Made by a program: the position numbers and the translations under genes. The notes below the pieces were generated by a model. The model worked only from the letters and a program-made list of their open reading frames with translations, was not told where the DNA came from and searched no databases. This document shows, piece by piece, positions 24,935 to 33,542 of a stretch of DNA of 37,301 nucleotides. Within the stretch, counting starts at the first letter, position 1. Each line of letters begins with the position of its first letter. Origin of the DNA: JBHENC01 sp051000345 (GTDB lineage Bacteria > Acidobacteriota > Blastocatellia > Pyrinomonadales > Pyrinomonadaceae); the NCBI GenBank assembly GCA_051000345.1, contig JBPCOJ010000008.1:1-37301 (forward strand). The letters run 5' to 3'.

Positions 24935-26208
24935 AACGAACTACTATCGCACTCCGTATCTCGATGCTCTTTGCCATTATGCTGGGCTTATATGTTTCTG
25001 CCTTCGCGCAACGCCCGACGGAGAACCCGCCACAGCCGCCCGTCAAAGAAGCGCCTTCGGGGTCGTCAACGCAAACACCAGAGCAATCGAAAGAAGGATG
25101 GAGCTATAACCCTGACGCCGGATTCGTTTATCAGAAGGATGATTTCAAATGGACGATATGGGGCTTCGGTGAGCGTCTCTTCAATCCAAAAGGTAAAGAT
25201 ATATGGCGGCGCGTGCGGCAGGGCATGGAATTCGATTTGCCGCGCTTCACCAAGAAATACCGAACGGCGATTGTGTATGAGGTGGACTTCACGGATAACA
25301 ACTTCTTCCGCGACGACCCAAAACGGAAGATATTCGAGAATCTATTCTTTGCCATTCAAGACGCCGATGATGCTGGCAAGTTCCGCGCGCTTATTGGAGA
25401 GAACACGCATATTCTCTCGCGGGAGGACAATCTTTCATCCGGCAATCTGCCCGTCATCAATCGTTCACTAATTCTCGAAGAACACGGAAGCGTCAATAGC
25501 TTCGGCACGCAGTTCGGCATTCAAGCACAAAAAGCGCTCTCGCCGCGCTACACGCTCGCGCTTTCGGCGCAGGATAATCGCGGCTCGCTGAACACTGATA
25601 GACCACGTTACGCTATCGGTAACTCGCTCGCCGCGAAACTTACAGGACTTGCATTCAACAACGAGAAGCGCGGGCGCAAACTCACCTACGGCTTCGGCAT
25701 AGACCACACACGCAATATCCGCAACCGCTCCTTCACACTCGCTTCTGCGATTGCTGCGGAAGCGCTCGGCGGAACGGAAGCGACCGGAAATAAACTTTCC
25801 CTTGAAAGCGACATTACATATACGGCGCGTATTCGCAACAGACCTTACACACTCGAAGCCGAAGGGCTGTATTCAAATTTCTCACGAAGCAAAACGAGCG
25901 TCGGCGGCGGATACGTTCAAGGGCAAGTATCGCTTTTCGATACGGACGAGACCGGCGACCTCGACCCGTATGTGCGCTATGACGTAGTACATCTAAGCCG
26001 CGATTCAATAGACGGGCGGGCATTGCAGCAGGCGTTTCGGACGGGCATAAATTACAATGTGCCATTCAGCCGAAAGCTGGCAAACTTCCACGTTGAATTT
26101 GCGGACAATCGCGTGAACGGCGCGGCAGCAATCGTACCCGTCACCCGCGTCTTCGACGAGTTCCGTTTTGAGCTACGATTCAACGTAACGAGATACATTC
26201 GCCATTAA
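24931..26208 (+). CDS. Outer-membrane beta-barrel, OprP/porin-like
   Basis: A 425-residue exported protein. Residues 1-27 form a signal peptide ending SAFAQ, followed by a proline-rich spacer. The remainder alternates short amphipathic strands rich in Arg, Tyr and Asp. The segment GFVYQKDDFKWTIWGFGERL resembles the start of phosphate-selective porins (OprO/OprP type), and the C-terminus FRFELRFNVTRYIRH has barrel-like alternation although the last residue is not Phe. No CxxCH haem motif is present. Translation is coupled to the ferric-reductase-like gene by a 4-bp overlap. The pairing suggests an anion or metal-linked redox uptake, but this is inference. Confidence 0.7.
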   Translation: MKRTTIALRISMLFAIMLGLYVSAFAQRPTENPPQPPVKEAPSGSSTQTPEQSKEGWSYNPDAGFVYQKDDFKWTIWGFGERLFNPKGKDIWRRVRQGMEFDLPRFTKKYRTAIVYEVDFTDNNFFRDDPKRKIFENLFFAIQDADDAGKFRALIGENTHILSREDNLSSGNLPVINRSLILEEHGSVNSFGTQFGIQAQKALSPRYTLALSAQDNRGSLNTDRPRYAIGNSLAAKLTGLAFNNEKRGRKLTYGFGIDHTRNIRNRSFTLASAIAAEALGGTEATGNKLSLESDITYTARIRNRPYTLEAEGLYSNFSRSKTSVGGGYVQGQVSLFDTDETGDLDPYVRYDVVHLSRDSIDGRALQQAFRTGINYNVPFSRKLANFHVEFADNRVNGAAAIVPVTRVFDEFRFELRFNVTRYIRH

Positions 26209-26292
26209 AGCATCTTTTATATTCTGCTGCTGGACGCAACAAAAAACTTTTCGTTGTTTGTGTAAAGCGAACAATTTCAAGGAGCACACAAG

Positions 26293-27198
26293 TTGGAAAA
26301 AGTCAGTTACCTCAATCAGCCGAACTGCTACAAACTATCGAATGCGGACGCGGAAGTTATCGTCACGACGGACACGGGGCCGCGCGTTCTTCGTTATTGC
26401 TTCGCGGGCGCGGAAAATGTTTTGGGCGAATGCCCGGAGCTTGGGGTGCAGACAGAGTGGGGCGAATGGAAGCCTTGGGGCGGGCATCGCCTGTGGGCTG
26501 CGCCGGAAGCGCTCCCGCGCAGCTACGCGCCGGATAACGACGCCATCGAATACCACGCGGAAGGCGATAACCAAATTCGTCTCGTTCAATCAACTGACTT
26601 GAGCGGATTGCAAAAAGAGATGAGCGTTATGCTTGCCAGCGAAGGCACATGCGTGACAGTGAATCACAAAATCACGAATAAAAATTTGTGGCCGATTGAG
26701 ATTGCGGCGTGGGGAATCACGATTATGCGTGGCGGCGGGGAAACCGTTTTGCCGCTGACGGAGTTTCGCTCGCACGACGAATATTTGCTTCCCGCGCAAC
26801 CAATCGTGCGCTGGTACTTCACGGATTTGAGCGATGAGCGTTATCGCATCGGCGAAAAATATCTGCGCCTGCGAACGAATGAGAATCTGCCGGAGCCGCA
26901 AAAAATCGGCTTGATGAATACGCTCGGCTGGTGCGCCTATTATTTGTCAGGCACGCTTTACGTGAAGCGTTTCGATTACCAAGAGAAAGCTCGCTACACG
27001 GATTTCGGGTGCAACAACGAAACATACACGGCTGGCTCGTACATGGAAATCGAAACGCTCGGCGCGCTGCAAAATTTGGAGCCGGATGAATTCGTCGAAC
27101 ACACGGAGCGCTGGTATTTGTTTCGCGGCGTCGAAATCGGCGAAACAGAAGCGAGCCTCGCCGAAGCGATTGCGCCGCTTATCAAGAAAACAAAGTGA
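26293..27198 (+). CDS. Galactose-mutarotase-like (aldose 1-epimerase superfold) protein
   Basis: A 301-residue cytoplasmic protein. The beginning (CYKLSNADAEVIVTTDTGPRVLRYCFAG) and GEWKPWGGHRLWAAPEALPR are typical of a beta-sandwich branch of the galactose-mutarotase superfold (DUF4380-like) that recognises sugars. Later HKITNKNLWPIEIAAWGITI and the acidic YMEIETLGALQNLEPDE fit the same fold. The superfold also hosts lyases and regulatory sugar binders, so the activity is not certain. The start codon is TTG at 26293, with AAGGAG eight bases upstream. It stands alone between the porin gene and a secreted hypothetical. Confidence 0.8.
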   Translation: MEKVSYLNQPNCYKLSNADAEVIVTTDTGPRVLRYCFAGAENVLGECPELGVQTEWGEWKPWGGHRLWAAPEALPRSYAPDNDAIEYHAEGDNQIRLVQSTDLSGLQKEMSVMLASEGTCVTVNHKITNKNLWPIEIAAWGITIMRGGGETVLPLTEFRSHDEYLLPAQPIVRWYFTDLSDERYRIGEKYLRLRTNENLPEPQKIGLMNTLGWCAYYLSGTLYVKRFDYQEKARYTDFGCNNETYTAGSYMEIETLGALQNLEPDEFVEHTERWYLFRGVEIGETEASLAEAIAPLIKKTK

Positions 27199-27402
27199 GT
27201 TGCAAAAGTCTCGCCTCGTTGCCGCGCTCGCTTCGTCGGCGATGTTTTATTCGCTCATTAATAGAGAATCCAATTTCGCTTTTCTGTTTCGTTCGGCGCG
27301 GCGTTCAACCGCATCTTGCTTTGAGCCGGAGAGGGCGTTACGCTTGACGCCTGCCGTTTTCAGAAAAGCGACTGCAAGAGAGACGTAGAGGAAATATTTT
27401 GA

Positions 27403-28509
27403 ATGAAGAGAATCGAAGTTAGCGCTGTGATGTTGTTGATGTTCGCGTGTGAGTCGTGGAGCGTCGGCGGGGTTGCGGAAGCGCAGCAACAGCAGCGTCG
27501 CGCACCGTCGTCCGCTGCGTCGCGTCGTTCGGCGGCGGAGAAATCTTTGTTGACGGGCGTGTATCGCTTGGATGTTGGCGGCAGCGATAAATTGTATTCA
27601 GTGGTTTCGACGGCTTCCAGCAATTTGCCGCCCGGCGAGCAGGGACGCTTTTTCGATGATTTGACGATACGACTCGCCGCGCCAGATCAGCTTGCCATTG
27701 AGCGGCGCGGATTTTTAATCGACATCGCATCGTCGCGCGCGCCGCGTCTTTCCTTCGAGGCGGACGGCATAGAGCGCACGGAGCAGGCGACGGACGGGCG
27801 CACGATTCGCACGCGCGCCGCGCTGCTCGGCGAGCAATTAACGGTTTCGACGAGCGGCACGAGCGAAGATAAATTCACGGTTGTCTTCGAGGCGATTGAC
27901 GAAGGGCGTCGCCTTCGCGTGACGCGCCGCATCGCCGCCGCAGGCCTTAATCAACCCGTTGTTATCCGCAGCCTCTACAACAAAGTTTCAGACATCGCGC
28001 GCTGGAGTATTTACGGCGAAACCCAGCCTACGCCGCTTGAGTCGCCCGCATACGCCGAAAAGAGAACGACGATTGCCGCAACGAATAGAGTTCCGGCAAA
28101 GGCTTCGACTGTCTTTGCGACGAGCGAAGATGCGGACGCATTGCGCGCCTCGCTCGATGCGTGGATCAGCGCGACGAACGGGCGCGACATCGACAAGCAA
28201 TTAACGTTTTATTTGCCGCGCGTGGATGCTTATTATCTGGCGCGCAACGTTTCGCGCGAGTTTGTGCGCGCTGATAAGTCTCGCGTATTCGCGCGCGCGA
28301 GCGCGGTGGATGTGCGCGCCGCGACGCCGGAAATTATTTTCGATGAACTTAACCGAACAGCCGTGATGCGTTTTCGCAAGCGCTATGCAATCGAAGGCGG
28401 AACAGCGGGAACGACGAAGCGCGGCGAAGTCATACAAGAATTGCGCTGGCGTCGAACGAGAGAAGGCTGGAAGATTGCGAGCGAGAGGGACGTGCGTGTA
28501 CTGCGCTGA
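27403..28509 (+). CDS. Secreted hypothetical protein with NTF2/DUF4440-like C-terminus
   Basis: A 368-residue protein with a signal peptide (residues 1-27, ending VAEAQ) and a Gln/Arg/Ser-rich linker. The middle (LLTGVYRLDVGGSDKLYSVV through RLRVTRRIAAAG) is a beta-rich region resembling secreted acidobacterial proteins of unknown function. The C-terminal ~130 residues begin ADALRASLDAWISATNGRD and end ELRWRRTREGWKIASERDV, which is the outline of the NTF2/SnoaL/DUF4440 cone fold (helix, then ...GWKI). No catalytic residues are apparent. A GAGG lies upstream of the ATG. Function unknown. Confidence 0.75.
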   Translation: MKRIEVSAVMLLMFACESWSVGGVAEAQQQQRRAPSSAASRRSAAEKSLLTGVYRLDVGGSDKLYSVVSTASSNLPPGEQGRFFDDLTIRLAAPDQLAIERRGFLIDIASSRAPRLSFEADGIERTEQATDGRTIRTRAALLGEQLTVSTSGTSEDKFTVVFEAIDEGRRLRVTRRIAAAGLNQPVVIRSLYNKVSDIARWSIYGETQPTPLESPAYAEKRTTIAATNRVPAKASTVFATSEDADALRASLDAWISATNGRDIDKQLTFYLPRVDAYYLARNVSREFVRADKSRVFARASAVDVRAATPEIIFDELNRTAVMRFRKRYAIEGGTAGTTKRGEVIQELRWRRTREGWKIASERDVRVLR

Positions 28510-28633
28510 AAGCATCGTGAATGAATGATTGATCGACGCTAACAATCGGCTCGCAACTGAAATCGCAGCGGACTTTATTATTTCAAGCGGCGCGACAAAT
28601 TCTTGTGACGCTCGTTGTCGTAAACTATCGGAT

Positions 28634-29197
28634 GTGACGAAATTCAATTACGGCCTCGATTTCAAAAAAACAGATTTTCGCAAACAGCCGGAGCTTTACC
28701 GCGTCGGAATCGGCGAGCAGGGCGTGCTGCTCGTGGAGCCTTACAAAAGCGAAATTCTTCCGCACTGGCGCTTTCGCACGCCGGACATCGCGCGCCTCTC
28801 CGCCGAAAAAATTTACGAACTGTACGGAGAGTATAAAGCGCAGCGGGACTTCGTCGGGATGGATATGGCGCGCAAGTTTTTGCAGATGGGCTGGACGCGC
28901 AGTTTGCGTTATTTCAACCACAAAAGCGGGCAAAAATACGTCGGCGCAGTGCCGCTCGATAGCAAAGGACAAAGCGGCGCGCATGGCCGCGAGGTTGCGC
29001 CCTTTGACAGAGATTACAGCAAGCTCGAATCCGCCAAAATCTTCAAGGCGAAGCTGGATACTGTCAAAAACGATCCTGTGTACATCGAACGCATGAAGCA
29101 GCATCAGGATATGTTCGACTCTCAATCCGCTACAAAAAAAGACACAAAGCGCGAACGCGCTGGCACAGCACGAAGCACACAGGGGAAAATAGTATAA
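28634..29197 (+). CDS. DUF4385 family protein
   Basis: A 187-residue protein of DUF4385, a family of small cytoplasmic proteins of unknown role found in bacteria and some viruses. The motif run FNYGLDFKKTDFRKQPELYR, then VEPYKSEILPHWRF, then VGMDMARKFLQMGWTRSLRY matches the family closely. The C-terminal ~25 residues (SATKKDTKRERAG...) are a basic tail. I chose GTG 28634, which gives the family N-terminus; a TTG at 28529 would add a 35-residue stretch that does not fit. No ribosome site is clear. Its stop is 15 bp before the XPB-like helicase ATG, so it may be the first gene of the repair operon. Confidence 0.82.
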   Translation: MTKFNYGLDFKKTDFRKQPELYRVGIGEQGVLLVEPYKSEILPHWRFRTPDIARLSAEKIYELYGEYKAQRDFVGMDMARKFLQMGWTRSLRYFNHKSGQKYVGAVPLDSKGQSGAHGREVAPFDRDYSKLESAKIFKAKLDTVKNDPVYIERMKQHQDMFDSQSATKKDTKRERAGTARSTQGKIV

Positions 29198-29212
29198 TCT
29201 CGATTTCGCGTT

Positions 29213-30637
29213 ATGAACTTGCCACCGATTGCGTTACGTTTCGAGGCCGGAACACTTTTGCTGGACGGCGCTGATCGCTCCAGAAGCGTGCCGCAAGCCT
29301 TTCGCTGGGACGAAAGAACCCTGCGCTGGCGCGCGCCTGCGTTCGCTTACCGCCACATCGTTAAAGATTTCATTCGCAGCCAAACGCCATACGAAGACGA
29401 CGCCCGCCGGTATCATCAATTCGATTTCCCCACGAAGCTTTTGGTCGAGCCGAGACCGTATCAACAACAGGCGATAGAAGCTTGGCGAAGCAGCGCGCGC
29501 TGCGGCGTCGTGATACTGCCGACAGGCGCGGGCAAAAGCCTCGTCGCACAAATGGCAATCGAATTGACGAAGCGCTCGACGCTCATCGTTGTGCCGACGA
29601 TTGACTTGATGAACCAGTGGTACGATTTGCTGCTGTCATGCTTTCAAGCGGAAGTCGGACTTATCGGCGGCGGCTACTACGAAGTCGGCGCGCTGACCGT
29701 CACCACGTATGCTTCGGCGTTTCGTTTTATGGAACGGCTCGGCAATCAATTCGGCCTCGTTATCTTCGATGAGTGCCATCACTTGCCGAGCAGCATTTAT
29801 CGCTATGCGGCGGAGATGTCGATTGCGCCGTTTCGACTTGGCTTGACAGCGACGCCGGAGCGCGCCGACGGAGCCGACGGATTGCTCGAAGAATTAATCG
29901 GGCCGATTGTGTTCCGCCGTGAAGCGCATGAACTCGCGGGCGATTATCTGGCTGATTACAGCCTCGTGCGCGTCAACGTCAAACTCACACAGGAAGAACG
30001 CGCGGCGTATGAAGCGGAGCGCACTATCTTCCGCGAATTTCTGGCGGAGAAGCGCATCAATCTAGGCGGCACGAACGGCTGGCAAAACTTTATTGCGATG
30101 AGCGCGCGCAGTGAAGCCGGACGCCGCGCAATGCAGGCTTACCGCGAATCCAAGCGTATCGCGCTCGGAACAATCGCCAAGCTGCGCGTCCTCGCCGAAT
30201 TGCTCGCGCGCCACAAACATGACCGCGCGCTGATTTTCACCGCCGAAAATGAAATGGTTTATCGCATCTCCGAACAATTTTTCATTCCGGCGATCACGCA
30301 TGAGACGGGCATCAAAGAGCGGCGTGAATGGCTTGAAGCTTTCAACGAAGGCAAAGTGCTGGCGCTTGCTACTTCAAAGGTTTTGAACGAAGGAGTGAAT
30401 ATCCCTGCGGCGTCGGTGGCGATTGTGTTATCAGGTTCAGGCTCGACGCGCGAGCACATACAGCGGTTGGGGCGCATCCTGCGCAAGCAACCGGACAAAC
30501 AGGCAGTGCTGTATGAAGTGGTGACGAACGATACGACCGAAGAACATATCAGCCGTCGGCGCGGCGACGCAGGGCAATTCCGCGAAGCGCGGCGCACGAC
30601 GGAAACAAACGGCGCGGCGGAAAAAAGCCTGCTCTAA
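29213..30637 (+). CDS. XPB/SSL2-type superfamily 2 DNA helicase
   Basis: A 474-residue helicase related to archaeal/eukaryotic XPB. An N-terminal ~80-residue damage-recognition-like segment (RWDERTLRWRAPAFAYRHIV) precedes the motor. Motifs: Q-motif EPRPYQQQAIEAW (79-91), Walker A LPTGAGKS (102-109), Ia VVPTIDLMNQW, II DECHH (186-190), III LTATPER (211-217), IV region RALIFTAE, V region KVLNEGVNIPAA, VI HIQRLGRILR. A thumb-like insert (LTQEERAAYEAERTIFREFL) lies between the RecA lobes, as in XPB. The next gene is the DUF790/Bax1 nuclease, 22 bp later. Known archaeal XPB-Bax1 pairs open and incise damaged DNA; the same role is inferred here. Confidence 0.93.
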   Translation: MNLPPIALRFEAGTLLLDGADRSRSVPQAFRWDERTLRWRAPAFAYRHIVKDFIRSQTPYEDDARRYHQFDFPTKLLVEPRPYQQQAIEAWRSSARCGVVILPTGAGKSLVAQMAIELTKRSTLIVVPTIDLMNQWYDLLLSCFQAEVGLIGGGYYEVGALTVTTYASAFRFMERLGNQFGLVIFDECHHLPSSIYRYAAEMSIAPFRLGLTATPERADGADGLLEELIGPIVFRREAHELAGDYLADYSLVRVNVKLTQEERAAYEAERTIFREFLAEKRINLGGTNGWQNFIAMSARSEAGRRAMQAYRESKRIALGTIAKLRVLAELLARHKHDRALIFTAENEMVYRISEQFFIPAITHETGIKERREWLEAFNEGKVLALATSKVLNEGVNIPAASVAIVLSGSGSTREHIQRLGRILRKQPDKQAVLYEVVTNDTTEEHISRRRGDAGQFREARRTTETNGAAEKSLL

Positions 30638-30659
30638 ATTGTGAGGCTCGATCTAAATT

Positions 30660-31868
30660 ATGTTGACGGCTGATCTGGCGCAAAGTTGGCAGCGCGGCGG
30701 GCGCACGGGGCCGCGCTTGATCGACGCGGGCGATGCAGAACTCTTGCGTGACGTCGCCGAACTCATCAAATTCTTCACTGACCATCAAAGCCTCGCCCGC
30801 CATCAATTAGACGAAGCGTTACAAACATACGTCGGCGTCGGCACGGATTATAAAATCCTGCGCGGGTTCATCAAATTGCTGATGGACAGATGCACGTTCG
30901 AGGTTAGTAGTAGCATTGAGCCTTACGAGATACGCCGCGCCCTTTTTCTCAAAGCCTGCGAGCGTCATCCGATTATCGGCGAAGGCGAAGCGCGCGCGGA
31001 AACTTTGGCGAGCGTGGCGCGCGGGCTTGAATGTTCGCCGGATGAACTGCTCACGGGACTGTATGCCGATCTGCCTTTGAACCAAAAGCTTTCGGAGTTC
31101 GAGCCGATCAGCGCCAGCGAACTGCTCGAACTTTATAACGTTGCACAGGCGCAGGCGTTGCTTTACCGCTGCCTCGAAATGCGTTTGACGATTGCGCCGC
31201 AAAGCACGGACGGCTACCGTGAATTGTTCGGCGCAATCAAAGCTTACAAATTGATTCACACCGTCAAGGGAAATGCCGCCGACGGTTACGAGATTCGGCT
31301 CGACGGCCCCGTTTCGATGTTTCATCGCTCGCAAAAATACGGCATCCAAATGGCTGTCTTTCTTCCTGCCCTGCTGCTCTGCACGAATTGGCAAATGCGC
31401 GCAGAGATTGCGCAAAAGCCCGGCACGAACAACGCCACGTTTGAACTCGACAGCAATCAAAAAGCCCTGCGCTCGCATTATCTACCGGCGATGCCGTACC
31501 GCAATCCAACCGTCGAACAACTCGCGGAAAGCTGGCAAAAATACGATAGCGCATGGACGCTCGAACCGGGACGCCGCATCGTCGATCTCGGCGACAGCGC
31601 GTTTATACCGGATTACGTTTTGCGGCGGGAGACGGACGGCAAAGAATTTTATCTGGAAATTTTAGGCTTCTGGACGCCGAAGTATTTACAGCAGCGTTTA
31701 GCGGGATTCGCTCACGCCCGCATCGAAAATTTCATCATCGCGGCATGGGACGAACTGCGCGGCACACGCGATGTCCTCGCGCGCGTTCCCGATCATGTCA
31801 TCGTCTTCAAGCGCAAGCTCGACCCGGCGACAATCATTGCACTCACCAACGAACTTCTCGCGCGCTAA
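30660..31868 (+). CDS. DUF790/Bax1-like nuclease, partner of XPB
   Basis: A 402-residue protein of DUF790, the family of archaeal Bax1. The N-terminus LTADLAQSWQRGGRTGPRLI and IRRALFLKACERHPI are characteristic. The C-terminal nuclease domain shows the PD-(D/E)xK-related residues in GDSAFIPDYVLRR and FYLEILGFWTPKYLQQRL, the E-x-x-GFW motif typical of Bax1. In archaea Bax1 binds XPB and is a structure-specific nuclease cutting near DNA bubbles. It follows the helicase by 22 bp and ends at a strong terminator, so these two genes close the operon. Length is close to that of archaeal Bax1. Confidence 0.92.
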   Translation: MLTADLAQSWQRGGRTGPRLIDAGDAELLRDVAELIKFFTDHQSLARHQLDEALQTYVGVGTDYKILRGFIKLLMDRCTFEVSSSIEPYEIRRALFLKACERHPIIGEGEARAETLASVARGLECSPDELLTGLYADLPLNQKLSEFEPISASELLELYNVAQAQALLYRCLEMRLTIAPQSTDGYRELFGAIKAYKLIHTVKGNAADGYEIRLDGPVSMFHRSQKYGIQMAVFLPALLLCTNWQMRAEIAQKPGTNNATFELDSNQKALRSHYLPAMPYRNPTVEQLAESWQKYDSAWTLEPGRRIVDLGDSAFIPDYVLRRETDGKEFYLEILGFWTPKYLQQRLAGFAHARIENFIIAAWDELRGTRDVLARVPDHVIVFKRKLDPATIIALTNELLAR

Positions 31869-31871
31869 TCG

Positions 31872-31906
31872 AAAAGGCCGGAAAATCTTGCATTTTCCGG
31901 CCTTTT
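31872..31906. terminator. Strong bidirectional Rho-independent terminator
   Basis: A perfect 15-bp stem (AAAAGGCCGGAAAAT and its complement) with a 5-base loop CTTGC, followed by a T-run on the plus strand and a shorter one on the minus strand. It ends the XPB-Bax1 operon and would also have ended the former tRNA-Gln transcript from the other side. Confidence 0.95.
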
Positions 31907-31910
31907 TTCA

Positions 31911-31954
31911 CTGGGAGACTAGGAGTCGAACCTAGATAGCCAGATTCAGAGTCT
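31911..31954 (-). other. tRNA-Gln(CTG) 3' half: integration scar (att site)
   Basis: On the minus strand this reads from the anticodon region to the 3' end of tRNA-Gln. It has the last three bases of the 5' anticodon stem (AGA), loop CTCTGAA with anticodon CTG, 3' stem TCTGG, variable CTAT, a perfect T arm CTAGG-TTCGACT-CCTAG, acceptor strand TCTCCCA and discriminator G. The acceptor 5' strand, D arm and most of the 5' anticodon stem are missing and replaced by unrelated AT-rich sequence. No CCA is encoded. The break in the anticodon stem is where tyrosine recombinases commonly cross over. Confidence 0.85.
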
Positions 31955-32274
31955 TACAAAAGCTGCTTTGTTGAATTTGATTGTGTTTGTAATACACTGT
32001 TTTAGTTGCGCTTCCGGCTTTATTTGTTTGGTTGAGTTTAGGTGAAAACGATGAGATTTGATGAGTTGGCACACAATTGGCACACAAGAATATTCTATGC
32101 TGCGGCGTCAGCACCTCCACCGCTTTGCCAGCCGTGCGTCCGGTTGACTCCTTATCTCCAGCAAGGGCGCGATAGTTGTCGGCCTTTTCAGGTAGGATCG
32201 TTATTATTGTCATAACGAATAAATCATAGCCTGATAACCCATTGAGCACGGTACTCAAGTTGCGGAAGAATGCT
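31955..32274. other. AT-rich end segment of the island, no confirmed gene
   Basis: 320 bp between the tRNA scar and the first firm gene. A minus-strand open frame of 149 codons (31932-32381) covers it but overlaps the preceding gene by 107 bp, has no ribosome site and runs through the tRNA scar. It may be a decayed reading frame, perhaps the tail of a lost integrase, but I see no recombinase motif. Confidence 0.4.
32066..32087. repeat. Two tandem perfect copies of an 11-bp repeat near the att site
   Basis: TTGGCACACAA is repeated twice without a gap, ~110 bp inside the tRNA-Gln scar. Short direct repeats at this distance are the usual arm-type binding sites of tyrosine integrases, though two copies are thin evidence. 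Confidence 0.5.
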
Positions 32275-33513
32275 TTATCTTTGGCCGATGGTTTCCTGCT
32301 CGGCGTAAAGTTTAGCAAAGTTATTGTATGGATATTTCTCTTCGATTGCTTTAATGAAAGCCCCGTCATTGAGCATTTCAAAAGTCACGTCCTTGTAATC
32401 GCAATCGAGTCTCATTTCGCCGATCAATTTGTCGGTGGCCGGAATTTGTCGGTCTAATTCGTCGCCAATAAACTGTGCTGCAACCTTCTCATTAAGATCA
32501 ATAAATAATCCGCTTTCCAGTTTCTTAGGCGGATTTTTCATAAGGCCGGGTAGAAGCATCGTGATTAGCTTTTCGCGGCTATTTGCAATCTCTTTTCCTA
32601 GCTCTTCTTTAACCGTTTCGCTCAACTTCTTTAGGTCTTGCTGAATGGCCGCTACCTGTTCATCAAACTGTTCGCGCTGCTTGCGTAGGATGACCGAGCC
32701 ATATCTTTTGCCCAAAGATTTAAGGTAGTCGTCGCGCAGTTTCCTAACTTTGTCTTCGATCACTTTCACCTTGCCGGAAAACTGGCTGGTGTCGTCAACA
32801 AGGCGGCAGGTTGAGCGAACGCGATTCTTCAAGTCACTGTTTTCGGCGATGTTCAGCAGGGAAGTCGGAATACTGATCGTGTGGCTTGCCAATCGGCAGC
32901 CGGTCAGACTCAATTCGACGAATTGAAGATAACCTTGATAGACGCGCACTTTTCGCGTTGCGTCAAACTTCTGCGGAGGATTCTCTTTCAAGTCCCGGTC
33001 AATTTTGGTCAAATCTTGAGCCGTTAAAGTCTCCGCGCCGATTTCGGGCGTCAAATCTTCGGCGATGATGCTGGAAAATTCATTGACGGATTGCAGATGC
33101 ACATCGGGCGCGACGGAAAGCAATATCTGTTCGGCAAATTCGACGCTGACTTGAATAGCGTTATTTATCGTGGTGTTTGGCTGCTCGAAGATGATTTCGG
33201 GCGTGGGCGAATAGACCCAAGCGTTTTCGTCGGCGATGAGGACGGCAATGCGTAGGCCTTCGGCGCGGCGAATGTCGATCTGCTTGTCGGCTAAAAGCGC
33301 AAGCCCGGCTTGCTCGCCGAAGCCGAGACGAAAGACTTCAGCCTTCGCGTCAACGATTACGCGCAGCGCGGCGTCTGCGTTGCGGCTACCAAAATTGCAG
33401 AGGGATCGGGCGACAGATTCAGCGATGCTTGGAGCGGCGTAGATAATGTGTTGCGCGGCGGCTTCGATAATAGCGCACAGTTTTTCGTTATTGATGAAAG
33501 TAAAAGTCTTCAT
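32275..33513 (-). CDS. Unrecognised protein with long coiled coil, fourth gene of the TAC-like operon
   Basis: A 412-residue cytoplasmic protein I cannot assign. The N-terminal ~120 residues (HIIYAAPSIAESVARSLCNF, LRVIVDAKAEVFRLGFGEQA, DIRRAEGLRIAVLIADENAW) alternate strand and helix and recall phospholipase-D-like folds, but no HKD motif is present. The centre (EDKVRKLRDDYLKSLGKRYG through KEELGKEIANSREKL) is a strongly charged coiled coil. The end (FEMLNDGAFIKAIEEKYP) is helical. The ATG at 33513 is used; an upstream TTG would add three residues. It begins 29 bp after the SecB-like gene on the same strand, so it should belong to the same transcript. Composition is like the rest of the island. 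Confidence 0.7.
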   Translation of the reverse strand: MKTFTFINNEKLCAIIEAAAQHIIYAAPSIAESVARSLCNFGSRNADAALRVIVDAKAEVFRLGFGEQAGLALLADKQIDIRRAEGLRIAVLIADENAWVYSPTPEIIFEQPNTTINNAIQVSVEFAEQILLSVAPDVHLQSVNEFSSIIAEDLTPEIGAETLTAQDLTKIDRDLKENPPQKFDATRKVRVYQGYLQFVELSLTGCRLASHTISIPTSLLNIAENSDLKNRVRSTCRLVDDTSQFSGKVKVIEDKVRKLRDDYLKSLGKRYGSVILRKQREQFDEQVAAIQQDLKKLSETVKEELGKEIANSREKLITMLLPGLMKNPPKKLESGLFIDLNEKVAAQFIGDELDRQIPATDKLIGEMRLDCDYKDVTFEMLNDGAFIKAIEEKYPYNNFAKLYAEQETIGQR

Positions 33514-33542
33514 TGAAAACAATGGTTGTTTTCGGTCGTGAG

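Noticed and set aside
24362..26208. Porin-cytochrome extracellular electron-transfer conduit
   Set aside because: No CxxCH haem-binding motifs in either protein, so a multihaem conduit is not supported.
31932..32381. 149-codon minus-strand frame next to the att scar as an integrase gene
   Set aside because: No tyrosine-recombinase R-H-R-Y residues, overlaps the firm upstream gene by 107 bp and runs through the tRNA fragment; treated as non-coding or decayed.
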